63,777 nt of DNA, taken from a bacterium. Its GTDB lineage: Bacteria; Electryoneota; Electryoneia; Electryoneales; Electryoneaceae. The notes under the pieces were generated by a model, which ran no database searches, was not told the origin of the DNA, and saw only the letters and a list, made by a program, of their open reading frames with translations. Positions within the stretch are counted from its first letter, which is position 1. Every line of letters begins with the position of its first letter. Below are positions 44,615-52,808 of this stretch, in pieces. A program made the position numbers and the translations under genes. The stretch spans positions 1-63,777 of the forward strand of contig JAHLLB010000029.1 in NCBI GenBank assembly GCA_020444425.1. The letters are read 5' to 3'.

Positions 44615-46972
44615 ATGAAGTGGTGGATGAAGGGGACTTTGGTCATCATGCTGATGCTGGGCATGATGCTGATGTTTGGTGGTTGTGGTGAAGAAGACGA
44701 TGATGATAACGGCGCGGGTCCGGCTCCGGAACCGCCGTACGACACCAAGTTGGTGCAGGGTATTGTTGATATCCCGGATAGTCTCGGTATCGATTTGGGC
44801 GAATTGGACGCGGTTGGCTTCGCCGGGCAGGGTGAAGTTGGCAACGACGGCGCGGTTCAGGTGAATGTCGTCGACGAGACCGATGGTCCGATGATGTTCT
44901 TCCTGATGCACGCGCAGGACGCGTTCCCGGTGCTGATCGGTCTGTTGGAAGATCCGAACGGGGAGATCGAGTTCAGCTTGGAGACAACGGTTGTCGCCCT
45001 GGGTTTGATGAACCCGAACCTGCTGGGCACCTCGGTTGCTGAGCGTGAAGAATATGTGATGGCGTTGCGTGCGAATCCGGACTTTCCGGCGGCGGTGACG
45101 TTGCTGGCAAACACCTTAATGGCGGACGGCATCAACGCGTTGAATTTCGAAGACAACCCGGAAGTGTACCAGACGCTCGCGATGTTGATGAAGAGCACGA
45201 TGGAGCAGATGGGCCAGGCGGCGACGGTGCAGGAGTTGGATGAGCCGATCCGTCCGGATGTGTACGGCGGCGGCGACGGGATTGTGTACGTCATGAATGC
45301 GTCCTTCACCTCTTATGGTGGCGGGTTGTACGACAACGGGGGTGCGTGGCAGGCGACGTACCCGATCGAACGCAAGCCGGAAGAGGTTGCGTATTGGGGA
45401 TGGCCGCCAGTGATGGAATCTGGCGTGATGACGACTGAGTTCACGCTCCAGGATGGCACGTACCGTCTGACGCTCGAACGCGGTCCGGATTTCAGCAACA
45501 TTTCGGATCAGAACAGCCCGGCGGGTGTCGGGACGTTGAAGAACAGCAGCAACATCATCCTGTCGATTGTTGATTTGATGGTTGGTGAGTTGCCGTTGTA
45601 CCCGGAAGACATGGAACTGATCAGCCGTTTGTCGGTGAGCCAGGCGCAGACCGCCGGCTTGACCGTTGCGATTACGCAGGCGGACGAATCCGGAACGTTG
45701 CTCGGCTACCTCAACATCGTCAACAGCAACAGCGGCAATGTCGCTGACTGGATGTGGAACGGTGCGGGCTCGGTCGCGGCGAACGTGTATCTGGACGTGG
45801 CGTCGACGGTGATGGGCAACGTGACGCTGGTGTACAAGCTGATGGCTGTCAGCAACGCGTGCGGCCCGTTCATTTATGATCTCGTCTACGGTCCGGACCA
45901 GGTGACGTTCATGTTCACGATCCAGGACGGCCAGATGGAGAGCATCGAGGAAGATGAACCGCCGATGGCGATGTTCACCGTCAATCCTCCGGCGGGCGTG
46001 ATTGACACCGAGTTCACGCTGGATGCGAGCATGAGTGAAGATGATCTCGACGCCTTCAGCGAACTCGAGTTCCGTTGGGACTTCAACGGTGATGGATCGT
46101 TTGATACGGCGTGGTCGAACGAGTACATGACGACGACCTCGTATTCGGAAACGGGTTCGTACGACGTGGTGCTGGAAGTTCGTGACACCGGCGGCCAGAT
46201 CGGCCAGGCGGGTGGCGTGATCAACGTTGGTGGCGGCGCAGGTACAGCGACGCATGTGAAGCTGTTCCGTGATGGTCTGCCGTGGGGCAGCAGCGCGATG
46301 GACAATATGCTGCAAAGTCTTGGTTTCACGGAAGGTACTGGCGACTACCAGTACGAAATCCTGTCGTCCGACATGATGGGCAGCGCGCCGTTGGTGCCTG
46401 GCCAGGATCTGGTCATTATTTCGAATGACCAGGCAACGTATTTCTACCAGAATTACGCGGCGAACATGACGCGTTTCAACAACTTCGTCTACATGGGCGG
46501 ATCGTTGTTCTGGGAAGCGTGTGACGAAGGTTGGGCTGATGGTAGCATGTTAGAGGCTGGGGTCATTCTTCCCGGCAACGTCGGATACTCGTACAACTAC
46601 GACAAATACAACTATGTCGAAAATTCGCTTTTGCCGTTGGTGGCGGGTCTGCCAGAAATCCTTGATCACAACTTTGCAAGTCACGAGGGATTTGTAGACC
46701 TCGTTCTTGGTACAACGGTGTATTGTACAGACAGCCAGGAACATCCAACACTGATCGAGTACAGCCTCGGTGGCGGATGGGTGTTGATGTCTGGGCAGCC
46801 GCTCGAACACCAGTATGACTACGATTGGTATACACCAGACGACATGGACCAGCTTCTACCGCGCATTGTATCGTACTTCCTGGGCGTGGAGATGCCAGAG
46901 GTAGTGCCGAATTCACAGCCGGTGCAGCGGAATATTCCTTCGTCCGCTTCGCAGGATGTGTCTGCGCGGTAA
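44615..46972 (+). CDS. Large lipoprotein with PKD domain and GATase-like C-terminus
   Basis: A 785-residue protein with a signal peptide and lipobox MFGGC followed by an acidic run (EEDDDD), so it is probably lipid-anchored. Residues about 30-450 are of unknown fold, with a helical Met-rich part (MLMKSTMEQMGQ). A PKD domain follows near 452-545 (PPMAMFTVNPPAGVID, FRWDFNGDGSFDTAW, GSYDVVLEVRD). The last 220 residues (DLVIISNDQATYFY, FVYMGGSLFWEACDEGW) resemble a class I glutamine-amidotransferase-like fold, as in the protein at 27458, without an obvious catalytic triad. A strong terminator follows. It has no sorting domain. Confidence 0.85.
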   Translation: MKWWMKGTLVIMLMLGMMLMFGGCGEEDDDDNGAGPAPEPPYDTKLVQGIVDIPDSLGIDLGELDAVGFAGQGEVGNDGAVQVNVVDETDGPMMFFLMHAQDAFPVLIGLLEDPNGEIEFSLETTVVALGLMNPNLLGTSVAEREEYVMALRANPDFPAAVTLLANTLMADGINALNFEDNPEVYQTLAMLMKSTMEQMGQAATVQELDEPIRPDVYGGGDGIVYVMNASFTSYGGGLYDNGGAWQATYPIERKPEEVAYWGWPPVMESGVMTTEFTLQDGTYRLTLERGPDFSNISDQNSPAGVGTLKNSSNIILSIVDLMVGELPLYPEDMELISRLSVSQAQTAGLTVAITQADESGTLLGYLNIVNSNSGNVADWMWNGAGSVAANVYLDVASTVMGNVTLVYKLMAVSNACGPFIYDLVYGPDQVTFMFTIQDGQMESIEEDEPPMAMFTVNPPAGVIDTEFTLDASMSEDDLDAFSELEFRWDFNGDGSFDTAWSNEYMTTTSYSETGSYDVVLEVRDTGGQIGQAGGVINVGGGAGTATHVKLFRDGLPWGSSAMDNMLQSLGFTEGTGDYQYEILSSDMMGSAPLVPGQDLVIISNDQATYFYQNYAANMTRFNNFVYMGGSLFWEACDEGWADGSMLEAGVILPGNVGYSYNYDKYNYVENSLLPLVAGLPEILDHNFASHEGFVDLVLGTTVYCTDSQEHPTLIEYSLGGGWVLMSGQPLEHQYDYDWYTPDDMDQLLPRIVSYFLGVEMPEVVPNSQPVQRNIPSSASQDVSAR

Positions 46973-47424
46973 CCGTACGTACGCAGGTTGTCCTGCATCA
47001 GCAACATCTCAAGCCCGGTCTTCGGACCGGGCTTTTTGGTAATTGTCCCGTCCTGAAAAAAGTTGACCCTTTTTGGAGTGTCCAATCCTGAAATACGTTG
47101 ATCGTTTGTGGAGGGGAAGAACGACGATCAACGGATACGTCATTCCGAACGGAACGAAGAGACGTGAGGAAGATCCTGCTATACCGCGAAGCATGAAGCG
47201 AACAACTGGAGGAAGCGGGAAGAGAAAGGCCTGTTGATTAGCTGGCTCTTCCTCAGGCGCAAACGAAACGTGCCTGAGGAATGACGCATTTGCCATCGTT
47301 TGGTCTGGCTTGAGGCTCTTGACCTCGCCCCCTCTTCATGCGCATTCTCCAAGACCCCAGCAAAATCATGATTCCGGGTTGATTCAGATAGCCCTCGAAC
47401 CTGCTCGAAGAAAGGAAAAGTGGA
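46973..47424. repeat. Gap with terminator, two 35-bp tandem units and family J composite
   Basis: After the terminator come two adjacent 35-bp units (47044-47078, 47079-47113; 28/35 identical) beginning TGTCC and ending TTGACC.. or TTGATC..GGAG. Then a family J composite runs from about 47141 (TCATTCCGAACGGAACGAAG) to about 47290, with inner hairpin CCTCAGGC / GCCTGAGG before AATGACGC. Confidence 0.65.
47011..47038 (+). terminator. Rho-independent terminator of the PKD lipoprotein gene
   Basis: AGCCCGGTC, tetraloop TTCG, GACCGGGCT, then TTTT. A 9-bp perfect GC-rich stem with a UUCG loop, 39 bp after the stop codon. Confidence 0.95.
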
Positions 47425-48585
47425 ATGGAACAGACCGACATGTTCCTGACGGAAGAGCAGCAGATGCTGCGTCAGATGGTTCGTGAGTTCGCGGATAATG
47501 AAGTTGCCCCGTTGGCCGAGACGATCGATGCGGAGGAGCGTTTTCCGCACGAGACAATCGAGAAGATGGCGGAGCTCGGCTTGTTGGGTATCTGTTACCC
47601 GGAGGAGTATGGCGGTGCGGGCATGGACAACCTGTCCTACATCATCGCGGTGGAGGAGTTGAGCCGGGTGTGTGCGTCCACGGGCATCACGTTGGCTGCG
47701 CACATTTCGCTCGGGGTTGGCCCGATCAGCCTGTTTGGTACGGAAGAGCAGAAGCAGAAGTTCATGCCGGCGTTGTGTTCCGGCGAAAGGTTGGGCGCGT
47801 TCGGCCTGACCGAACCGAATGCCGGGTCGGATGCCGGCGGCACTGAGACGACGGCCGTGCTTGATGGCGACGAATGGGTGTTGAACGGTTCGAAGATTTA
47901 TTGCACCAACGGTTCGGTCGCAGGGACGATTGTCTGCACCGCGGTGACGGATCGTGACAAGGGCAGCCACGGCATCAGCAGCTTCATCGTGGAATCGGAC
48001 AACCCGGGCTTCCGTGTCGGGAAGAAGGAGAAGAAGCTGGGGATCCGTGCGTCGGACACGGTGATGGTTCACTTCGAAGATTGCCGCATCCCGAAGGACA
48101 ACATCCTCGGCACACCCGGCGAAGGATTCAAGCAGTTTCTGATCACGTTGGACGGTGGCCGGATCAGCATCGGCGCGATGGCGCTGGGGATTGCCCAGGG
48201 CGCGATGGAACGTGCGGTGCAGTACAGCCAGGAGCGTGTCCAGTTCGGCAAGCCGATTGCGGCGTTCCAGTCGATCCAGCACAAGCTGGCGAACATGGCG
48301 ACCGAGATCGAAGCCGCGCGTCACCTGGTCTATCACGCGTCCCGTCTCAAGGACAAGGGGATGAAGTTCAGCCGTCAGTCGGCGATGGCGAAGTTGTTCG
48401 CCAGCGAAGTGGCGACACGTACGGCGAACGAAGCGATCCAGGTGCACGGCGGGTACGGCTACGTGCGTGAGTACCATGTCGAGCGGATGTTCCGTGACGC
48501 CAAGCTGACCGAGATCGGCGAAGGAACCAGCGAGATTCAGCGGCTGGTGATCGCCCGGTCGTTGATGGACAGCTTCGGGAAGTAG
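47425..48585 (+). CDS. Acyl-CoA dehydrogenase
   Basis: A 386-residue FAD enzyme that introduces the 2,3 double bond in acyl-CoA. Signatures are GICYPEEYGGAGMD, the FAD/substrate motif FGLTEPNAGSDAGGTETTA, RVQFGKPIAAFQSIQHKLA, IQVHGGYGYVREYHVERMFRDAK, and TEIGEGTSEIQR, in which the Glu is at the position of the catalytic base of short-chain and butyryl-CoA dehydrogenases. It most resembles the short-chain group. No electron-transfer flavoprotein gene is adjacent. AAAGGA lies upstream of the ATG. Confidence 0.93.
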   Translation: MEQTDMFLTEEQQMLRQMVREFADNEVAPLAETIDAEERFPHETIEKMAELGLLGICYPEEYGGAGMDNLSYIIAVEELSRVCASTGITLAAHISLGVGPISLFGTEEQKQKFMPALCSGERLGAFGLTEPNAGSDAGGTETTAVLDGDEWVLNGSKIYCTNGSVAGTIVCTAVTDRDKGSHGISSFIVESDNPGFRVGKKEKKLGIRASDTVMVHFEDCRIPKDNILGTPGEGFKQFLITLDGGRISIGAMALGIAQGAMERAVQYSQERVQFGKPIAAFQSIQHKLANMATEIEAARHLVYHASRLKDKGMKFSRQSAMAKLFASEVATRTANEAIQVHGGYGYVREYHVERMFRDAKLTEIGEGTSEIQRLVIARSLMDSFGK

Positions 48586-48854
48586 GTGGGCTTGCTCATC
48601 GCAGGGTGGCTGCCCTGGGTGTCATGCTGAACGCAGAGAAGCAGAGCCAGCTCATTGACGGTTTCCGAGACGTGAAGGCTGCTAGTAGTCTGGCTCTTCT
48701 TCACGTCTCTTCGTTCCGTTCAGAATGACCAGCGCGTGCATGGACGTGACATTCGGACGAAGTCTGGTCCGACGTTGTTTCTGATACGTGGTCAACAATC
48801 AACCCGCACCCCTCTCGTGGTGCGGGTGCTTTTTCTCGGGGGTGATCGCCGACG
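48586..48854. repeat. Family J long inverted repeat and terminator
   Basis: GTCATGCTGAACGCAGAGAA (about 48622) and its mirrored partner TCTCTTCGTTCCGTTCAGAA (about 48706-48728) bracket an inner pair GAGCCAG / CTGGCTC, giving a long imperfect hairpin. The terminator at 48801 follows. Confidence 0.7.
48801..48836 (+). terminator. Rho-independent terminator
   Basis: ACCCGCACC (48802-48810) pairs with GGTGCGGGT (48819-48827), followed by GCTTTTT. It lies about 215 bp after the acyl-CoA dehydrogenase stop and shortly before the GNAT start. Confidence 0.85.
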
Positions 48855-49373
48855 ATGTTGCCGCCGGTTCATACGCAGCGGATGACGTTAATCCCGTCCA
48901 CGGCGGACCTGGTGGACGCCGAACTGCTCGGCGCGGATGTGTTGGCGCGGGAGTTGGGGGTGAAGGTGTCGCCGGACTGGCCGCCGGATGAGATGCGGGC
49001 GGTGCTGGAATTTTTCGCGGACCAGTTGCGTTACAATCCGAACCAGGAAGGCTGGCGCGGGTGGTATTGGATCGCGAACGATCTGCCGGTTCCGGAGATG
49101 GTCGGCAACGGCGGGTTCAAGGGCCCGCCGGACCCGTTGGGGCAGGTTGAGATCGGTTACGAGGTGCTTGATCCGTTCCGTGGGCGGGGTTACGCGACGG
49201 AGGCGGTACAGGCGATGGTGCGTTGGGCGCTGGACCTGGCGGATGTGGATACGGTGGTCGCGGAGTGTTTGCCGGAAAATGTCGCGTCGCAACGGGTGTT
49301 GAGCAAGGCCGGCTTCGTCGAAACCGGCGACGGGCTGGAAGAGGGTACGCGCTTGTGGCAGTGGCGAGGGTGA
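48855..49373 (+). CDS. GNAT-family N-acetyltransferase
   Basis: A 172-residue protein of the RimJ/RimL-like branch. The acetyl-CoA-binding motif is EVLDPFRGRGYATEAVQAMV, followed by VVAECLPENVASQRVLSKAGF, with GNGGFKGPPDPLGQVEIGYE forming the preceding strands. The substrate is unknown. An internal ATG nine codons in is an alternative start. It is convergent with the gene at 49381, with a gap of only seven bases. Confidence 0.88.
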   Translation: MLPPVHTQRMTLIPSTADLVDAELLGADVLARELGVKVSPDWPPDEMRAVLEFFADQLRYNPNQEGWRGWYWIANDLPVPEMVGNGGFKGPPDPLGQVEIGYEVLDPFRGRGYATEAVQAMVRWALDLADVDTVVAECLPENVASQRVLSKAGFVETGDGLEEGTRLWQWRG

Positions 49374-49380
49374 GAACAGC

Positions 49381-50037
49381 TCAGTCGCCAGAAACTGGCA
49401 GCTCCGGGTAGGTTTCACGGAGTGACGTGACCAGCGCGTTCCCCCGGCCGGTGATGTCCGCCGCCACCCGTTGCAGGTTCTTCATGCCGTACAGGTACCA
49501 CTGGTACCTGGGCTGCAGTTGGCCGTCCGGTAGGTAGAACTCGCCGTCCGGTTTACCGAGGTTGGGCACGAGCACGGTTTCGGACAGGGTGCGCAGCTGG
49601 TCGATCTGTTCGAGTCCCTCGTCGAGGCTGCTGTAGAACCGGGACAACCGGTACATCGTGTCCACGTCGAGCACATCCAATCCACCGCCGCGAATGGCGA
49701 TTTCCCACATGTGTGTCCGCACCCGTACTGCCTCCAGCAGCGGGGTCAGCGGTGGCCGCTGGCCGGCGTCAATGGCGGTTTCCAGCTCCTCGATCATCAG
49801 CGGCAGACTATCCGCGGCACGGCCGGTGTTGATCAGCACGGTCTCGATTTCCCGCAGCAGAGCGTCCACCAGCTGGTCCCGTCGGCGATCCTCCACGCGC
49901 TGTTGCTGGAACTGGGAGAGCTGGAAGGCGGCGAACACGCCAACGAAGACGATCAGCAGCTCGACGATGAAATAGCCGAAGGTGTTGCGAACGGGACGTC
50001 CGGTCGTTCGCTTGTCACGGGTGCGTTTGGGGCTCAT
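49381..50037 (-). CDS. Single-pass membrane protein of unknown function (DUF6090-like)
   Basis: A 218-residue protein: a basic N-terminus (MSPKRTRDKRTTGRPVRN), one helix at about 22-42 (YFIVELLIVFVGVFAAFQLS), then a helical outer domain (EDRRRDQLVDALLREIETVL). The order of a short basic tail, a helix with VELLIVFVGV and a helical domain resembles DUF6090-type proteins, but I am not certain. A much longer open frame upstream is antisense to the next gene and is rejected. Confidence 0.65.
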   Translation of the reverse strand: MSPKRTRDKRTTGRPVRNTFGYFIVELLIVFVGVFAAFQLSQFQQQRVEDRRRDQLVDALLREIETVLINTGRAADSLPLMIEELETAIDAGQRPPLTPLLEAVRVRTHMWEIAIRGGGLDVLDVDTMYRLSRFYSSLDEGLEQIDQLRTLSETVLVPNLGKPDGEFYLPDGQLQPRYQWYLYGMKNLQRVAADITGRGNALVTSLRETYPELPVSGD

Positions 50038-50184
50038 GGAATGGTTCCGGTGCAGCTTGGGCGTTGGCGTTTCGATGCCGGAAGATAACCGTGCGGGGCG
50101 GGTCTTGTTGAGCGCCGGTTTGGGTGGATAGATTGCGGGGGAGAATGCACCATTTCGCACAAGCACGGCCGGGAGGACGCCAAC

Positions 50185-50730
50185 ATGATCAAACAGCCGG
50201 AAATGTACCGTGATTTTCCGCTCAGGGTGGTGCTGTACCGTGCGCCGTTGCTGCTGGTGACGTTGGCGCTGGGCGGCGTGGTCGCGTCCGGCCTCGGCTG
50301 GATCGCGTTGACGGGGTATGTTGTCTATGCGCTGCTCGCGATCCTGTGGACAATGCGGAACGCCTGCCGTCACTGCGGCTATCACGGCAATCGTTGCGAC
50401 CTCGGAGTGAGCTTGGTGGCGTCGGTGTTGCATCCGGTAAAAGGGAGCGCGAAGTCGTTCAAACCGGGTGTGAAGGTGGCGTTGTGGCTGCTCGGCGCAC
50501 TGCTGGCGATTCCGTTGCTGCTGGGGATCGCGCAACTGGTGCTGATCGGGTACGGCGTGTTTTGTCAGAACATGGACGGCGCGGCGATCTGCCCGGCGGC
50601 GCTGTGGTTCATGCTGTACGTGACGGCCGTGGTCGCGACGATCTGGACGACGGTGCTGTCGTGCCCGCACTGCCAGATGCGGAGTGTCTGCCCACTCAGT
50701 TTCTACCGGCCGAAACGGTTGCCGGTGTGA
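50185..50730 (+). CDS. Multi-pass membrane protein with two CxxC pairs
   Basis: A 181-residue protein with about four helices and two cysteine pairs, CRHCGYHGNRC near residue 60 and CPHCQMRSVC near 160, each just after a helix. They could form a metal site or disulfides. I do not recognise the family. GGAGGA lies upstream of the ATG. It is divergent from the gene at 49381, with a 147-bp shared promoter gap. Confidence 0.7.
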   Translation: MIKQPEMYRDFPLRVVLYRAPLLLVTLALGGVVASGLGWIALTGYVVYALLAILWTMRNACRHCGYHGNRCDLGVSLVASVLHPVKGSAKSFKPGVKVALWLLGALLAIPLLLGIAQLVLIGYGVFCQNMDGAAICPAALWFMLYVTAVVATIWTTVLSCPHCQMRSVCPLSFYRPKRLPV

Positions 50731-51024
50731 ATGGATCAGCTCGGCGGCGGATAATCCACGACATAAATGTCGTGGGCATGGTCAGTCCCGAGTCCTGAGT
50801 CCTGAGTCTTGAGTCAAAGACCACAGACCACAGACCACAGACCACAGAAGATATACCTCAGAATCCGCTGCCGTGATGAGCTCACAGCTCAATGATCACA
50901 AGCCCCATAGCCTACAGCCTATAGCCCGAAAGAAAAGGACAGCCACGTGATCATGACTGTCCTTGTTGTGTTTCGGCATCGATGATCCGCGTTAGCGTCA
51001 TTTGAAACACGGGCGAATCGGATT
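50731..51024. repeat. Family A palindrome and copy 1 of a 192-bp direct repeat
   Basis: A family A palindrome with tag GGATAAT lies at 50756-50775. Direct repeat copy 1 is 50785-50976. It contains CCTGAGT words, four CCACAGA heptamers, a unique block and a stem-loop. Copy 2 is at 52495-52671 with two CCACAGA heptamers; apart from that and two or three other changes the copies are identical. Confidence 0.9.
50926..50965 (-). terminator. Terminator within direct repeat copy 1
   Basis: On the minus strand AAGGACAG pairs with CTGTCCTT (50935-50942 and 50957-50964) and is followed by TTCTTTC. It lies 60 bp past the stop of the T9SS gene at 51025. Confidence 0.75.
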
Positions 51025-52320
51025 TCATCTCACCAGCGTGACCTTGTGCGACAGGGCTGAGCCATCACTGAACTCCGCGCGGAGCAGGTAGATGCCGGAT
51101 GTCATGTTGGAAGCGTCGATCGGCCAGGTGTGTGTGCCGGGAGCGGCCAAGCCGTCCGCGAGGGTCATCACCTGTTGGCCGAGCATGTTGAACAGCGCGA
51201 CGTGAATCTGTTTCGGTGCCGCCAGGGTCAGGGTCGCGGTGGCGGTAGCGTTGAACGGATTCGGGTACACGTCCAGCAGCGCCGGGGATGTGGGCAGCGT
51301 CGCTGCGGGTGATTCCGCGACGGGTAGCAGGAACTGGTACAGGTTGACCGTTTGCCCGTCACACCACGCCATGTAGTCGTACAGAATCTCAACGGTGTGG
51401 ATGCCGTGCTCCGTTCCCATCACGTAACTTCCACGATCATGAACCCCGCTGGGAATTTTTCTGTAGAACGCGAGCGAATCCTCGTGCGCGGCCACGAGCC
51501 AGAAATCGCATGTCGTGATGGAATTGAAGTTTCCGGTATCAACGGTGTCAATCAGCGTCAGCTCGCCTTCGCTCGTCAGATCCCAGTAGTGCATCGCGCC
51601 GGGTTCGTCGGTTCTGTAATCCACCGAGACGTAATACGTATGCCACGGCCGGATTTCGTCGATGGCGATTTCTTCCGGCGCGACCCACACCCGTTGCGGG
51701 TCGGACGGATCGGTGATGTCGTACACCGCGCCGATACCGCCGGTGATGACGAACTGCGGGAACTCATCCGAGAGGCACACGCTCTGGTGGCCGGCTTCCG
51801 CCATGAAACGGCCAACTTCCTGCGGGTTGTTGGGATCAGAAAAGTCAATGATCTGCAGCGCTGGGACTGGCGGCGGTGGAATCGCGGGGGACAGATTCGG
51901 CTTGACGGCATAGGCGATGTTGTCGCGAGCTGTGACGGCGTAGTGGGAGTTGATCCCGGTCGAATCGTGCGCAAACGGATGCGGCGCAGTGGGGTCACTG
52001 ATATCAAACGCGGTCAACCGCGTGTTCGACCAGTGGCTGTAAAGCCGTGTGTTGTCGTCCGCCATTTGAAGGATGTAATCCTGCTGCGGATTGAGCAGGG
52101 AATCGGTGAGGATCAGGTGGTAGTTGTCGCCGATCTCGAAGGTGTACAGGCCACGCAGCAGCACGGACACATACACATAATCGTTGTACAGTTGGAGGCT
52201 GGTGGGAGTGCCGGGAAGGGTGTATTCGTCCGAACGAGCGGGTGTTGACATCCCCAGCAGGAACAGCACAGACGCCAGGATCAACAAGGCTGGTATGACG
52301 GAGTATGATTTCGTTCTCAT
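51025..52320 (-). CDS. T9SS sorting domain protein with LVIVD-type repeats
   Basis: A 431-residue secreted protein with signal MRTKSYSVIPALLILASVLFLLG. Repeats of the LVIVD/propeller type follow (LTAFDISDPTAPHPF, LQIIDFSDPNNPQEVGRF, AVYDITDPSDPQRVWV). The sorting domain starts at about residue 348 (VYPNPFNATATATLTLA) and ends HKVTLVR. GGGGGAA precedes the ATG. The gene stands between two near-identical 177-192 bp direct repeats, each holding a terminator, which suggests it was inserted or duplicated as a unit. Confidence 0.9.
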   Translation of the reverse strand: MRTKSYSVIPALLILASVLFLLGMSTPARSDEYTLPGTPTSLQLYNDYVYVSVLLRGLYTFEIGDNYHLILTDSLLNPQQDYILQMADDNTRLYSHWSNTRLTAFDISDPTAPHPFAHDSTGINSHYAVTARDNIAYAVKPNLSPAIPPPPVPALQIIDFSDPNNPQEVGRFMAEAGHQSVCLSDEFPQFVITGGIGAVYDITDPSDPQRVWVAPEEIAIDEIRPWHTYYVSVDYRTDEPGAMHYWDLTSEGELTLIDTVDTGNFNSITTCDFWLVAAHEDSLAFYRKIPSGVHDRGSYVMGTEHGIHTVEILYDYMAWCDGQTVNLYQFLLPVAESPAATLPTSPALLDVYPNPFNATATATLTLAAPKQIHVALFNMLGQQVMTLADGLAAPGTHTWPIDASNMTSGIYLLRAEFSDGSALSHKVTLVR

Positions 52321-52808
52321 AATTCCCCCCGGGTGAGTTCAGATCAAGAGCGTACGTATAAATAGTGTGCTGTAGTTCCCCGTTTCAAGGGGTGGCGGCT
52401 CGGTCGGGTGTTTTGGTTCGGCGCTGCCCTCCGTGTGACGCAAACCGGAGGCGCGTCATGAGTACCCCAGACATGAATGTCTGGGGCATGTTCTGTCCCG
52501 AGTCCTGAGTCCTGAGTCTTGAGTCAAAGACCACAGACCACAGAAGATATACCTCAGAATCCGCTGCCGTGATGAGCTCACAGCTCAATGATCACAAGCC
52601 CCATAGCCTACAGCCTATAGCCCGAAAGAAAAGGACAGCCACGTGATCGTGACTGTCCTTGTGTGTTTCGGTTGACTCGGGTCCGCGTTTGCATCTTATG
52701 CAACACGGGCACGTCCTTCAAGCAGCTTCCACCTCAGCGCGTCCGCGTTTGCATCTTCTGCAACACGGGCACGTTGTGATTGACGCCCGAGCGTGTACTT
52801 CCGAGCGA
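52321..52808. repeat. Family B palindrome, direct repeat copy 2, two family G hairpins
   Basis: A family B palindrome lies at 52466-52485 and direct repeat copy 2 at 52495-52671. Family G hairpins lie at about 52682-52712 and 52742-52772, 60 bp apart. Both read GTTTGCATCTT then A or C before TGCAACACGGGCACG, so they differ by one loop base. Confidence 0.85.
52621..52661 (-). terminator. Terminator within direct repeat copy 2
   Basis: Same stem as copy 1 (AAGGACAG / CTGTCCTT at 52631-52638 and 52653-52660), with T-rich sequence downstream on the minus strand. It lies about 150 bp past the nifJ stop. Confidence 0.7.
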
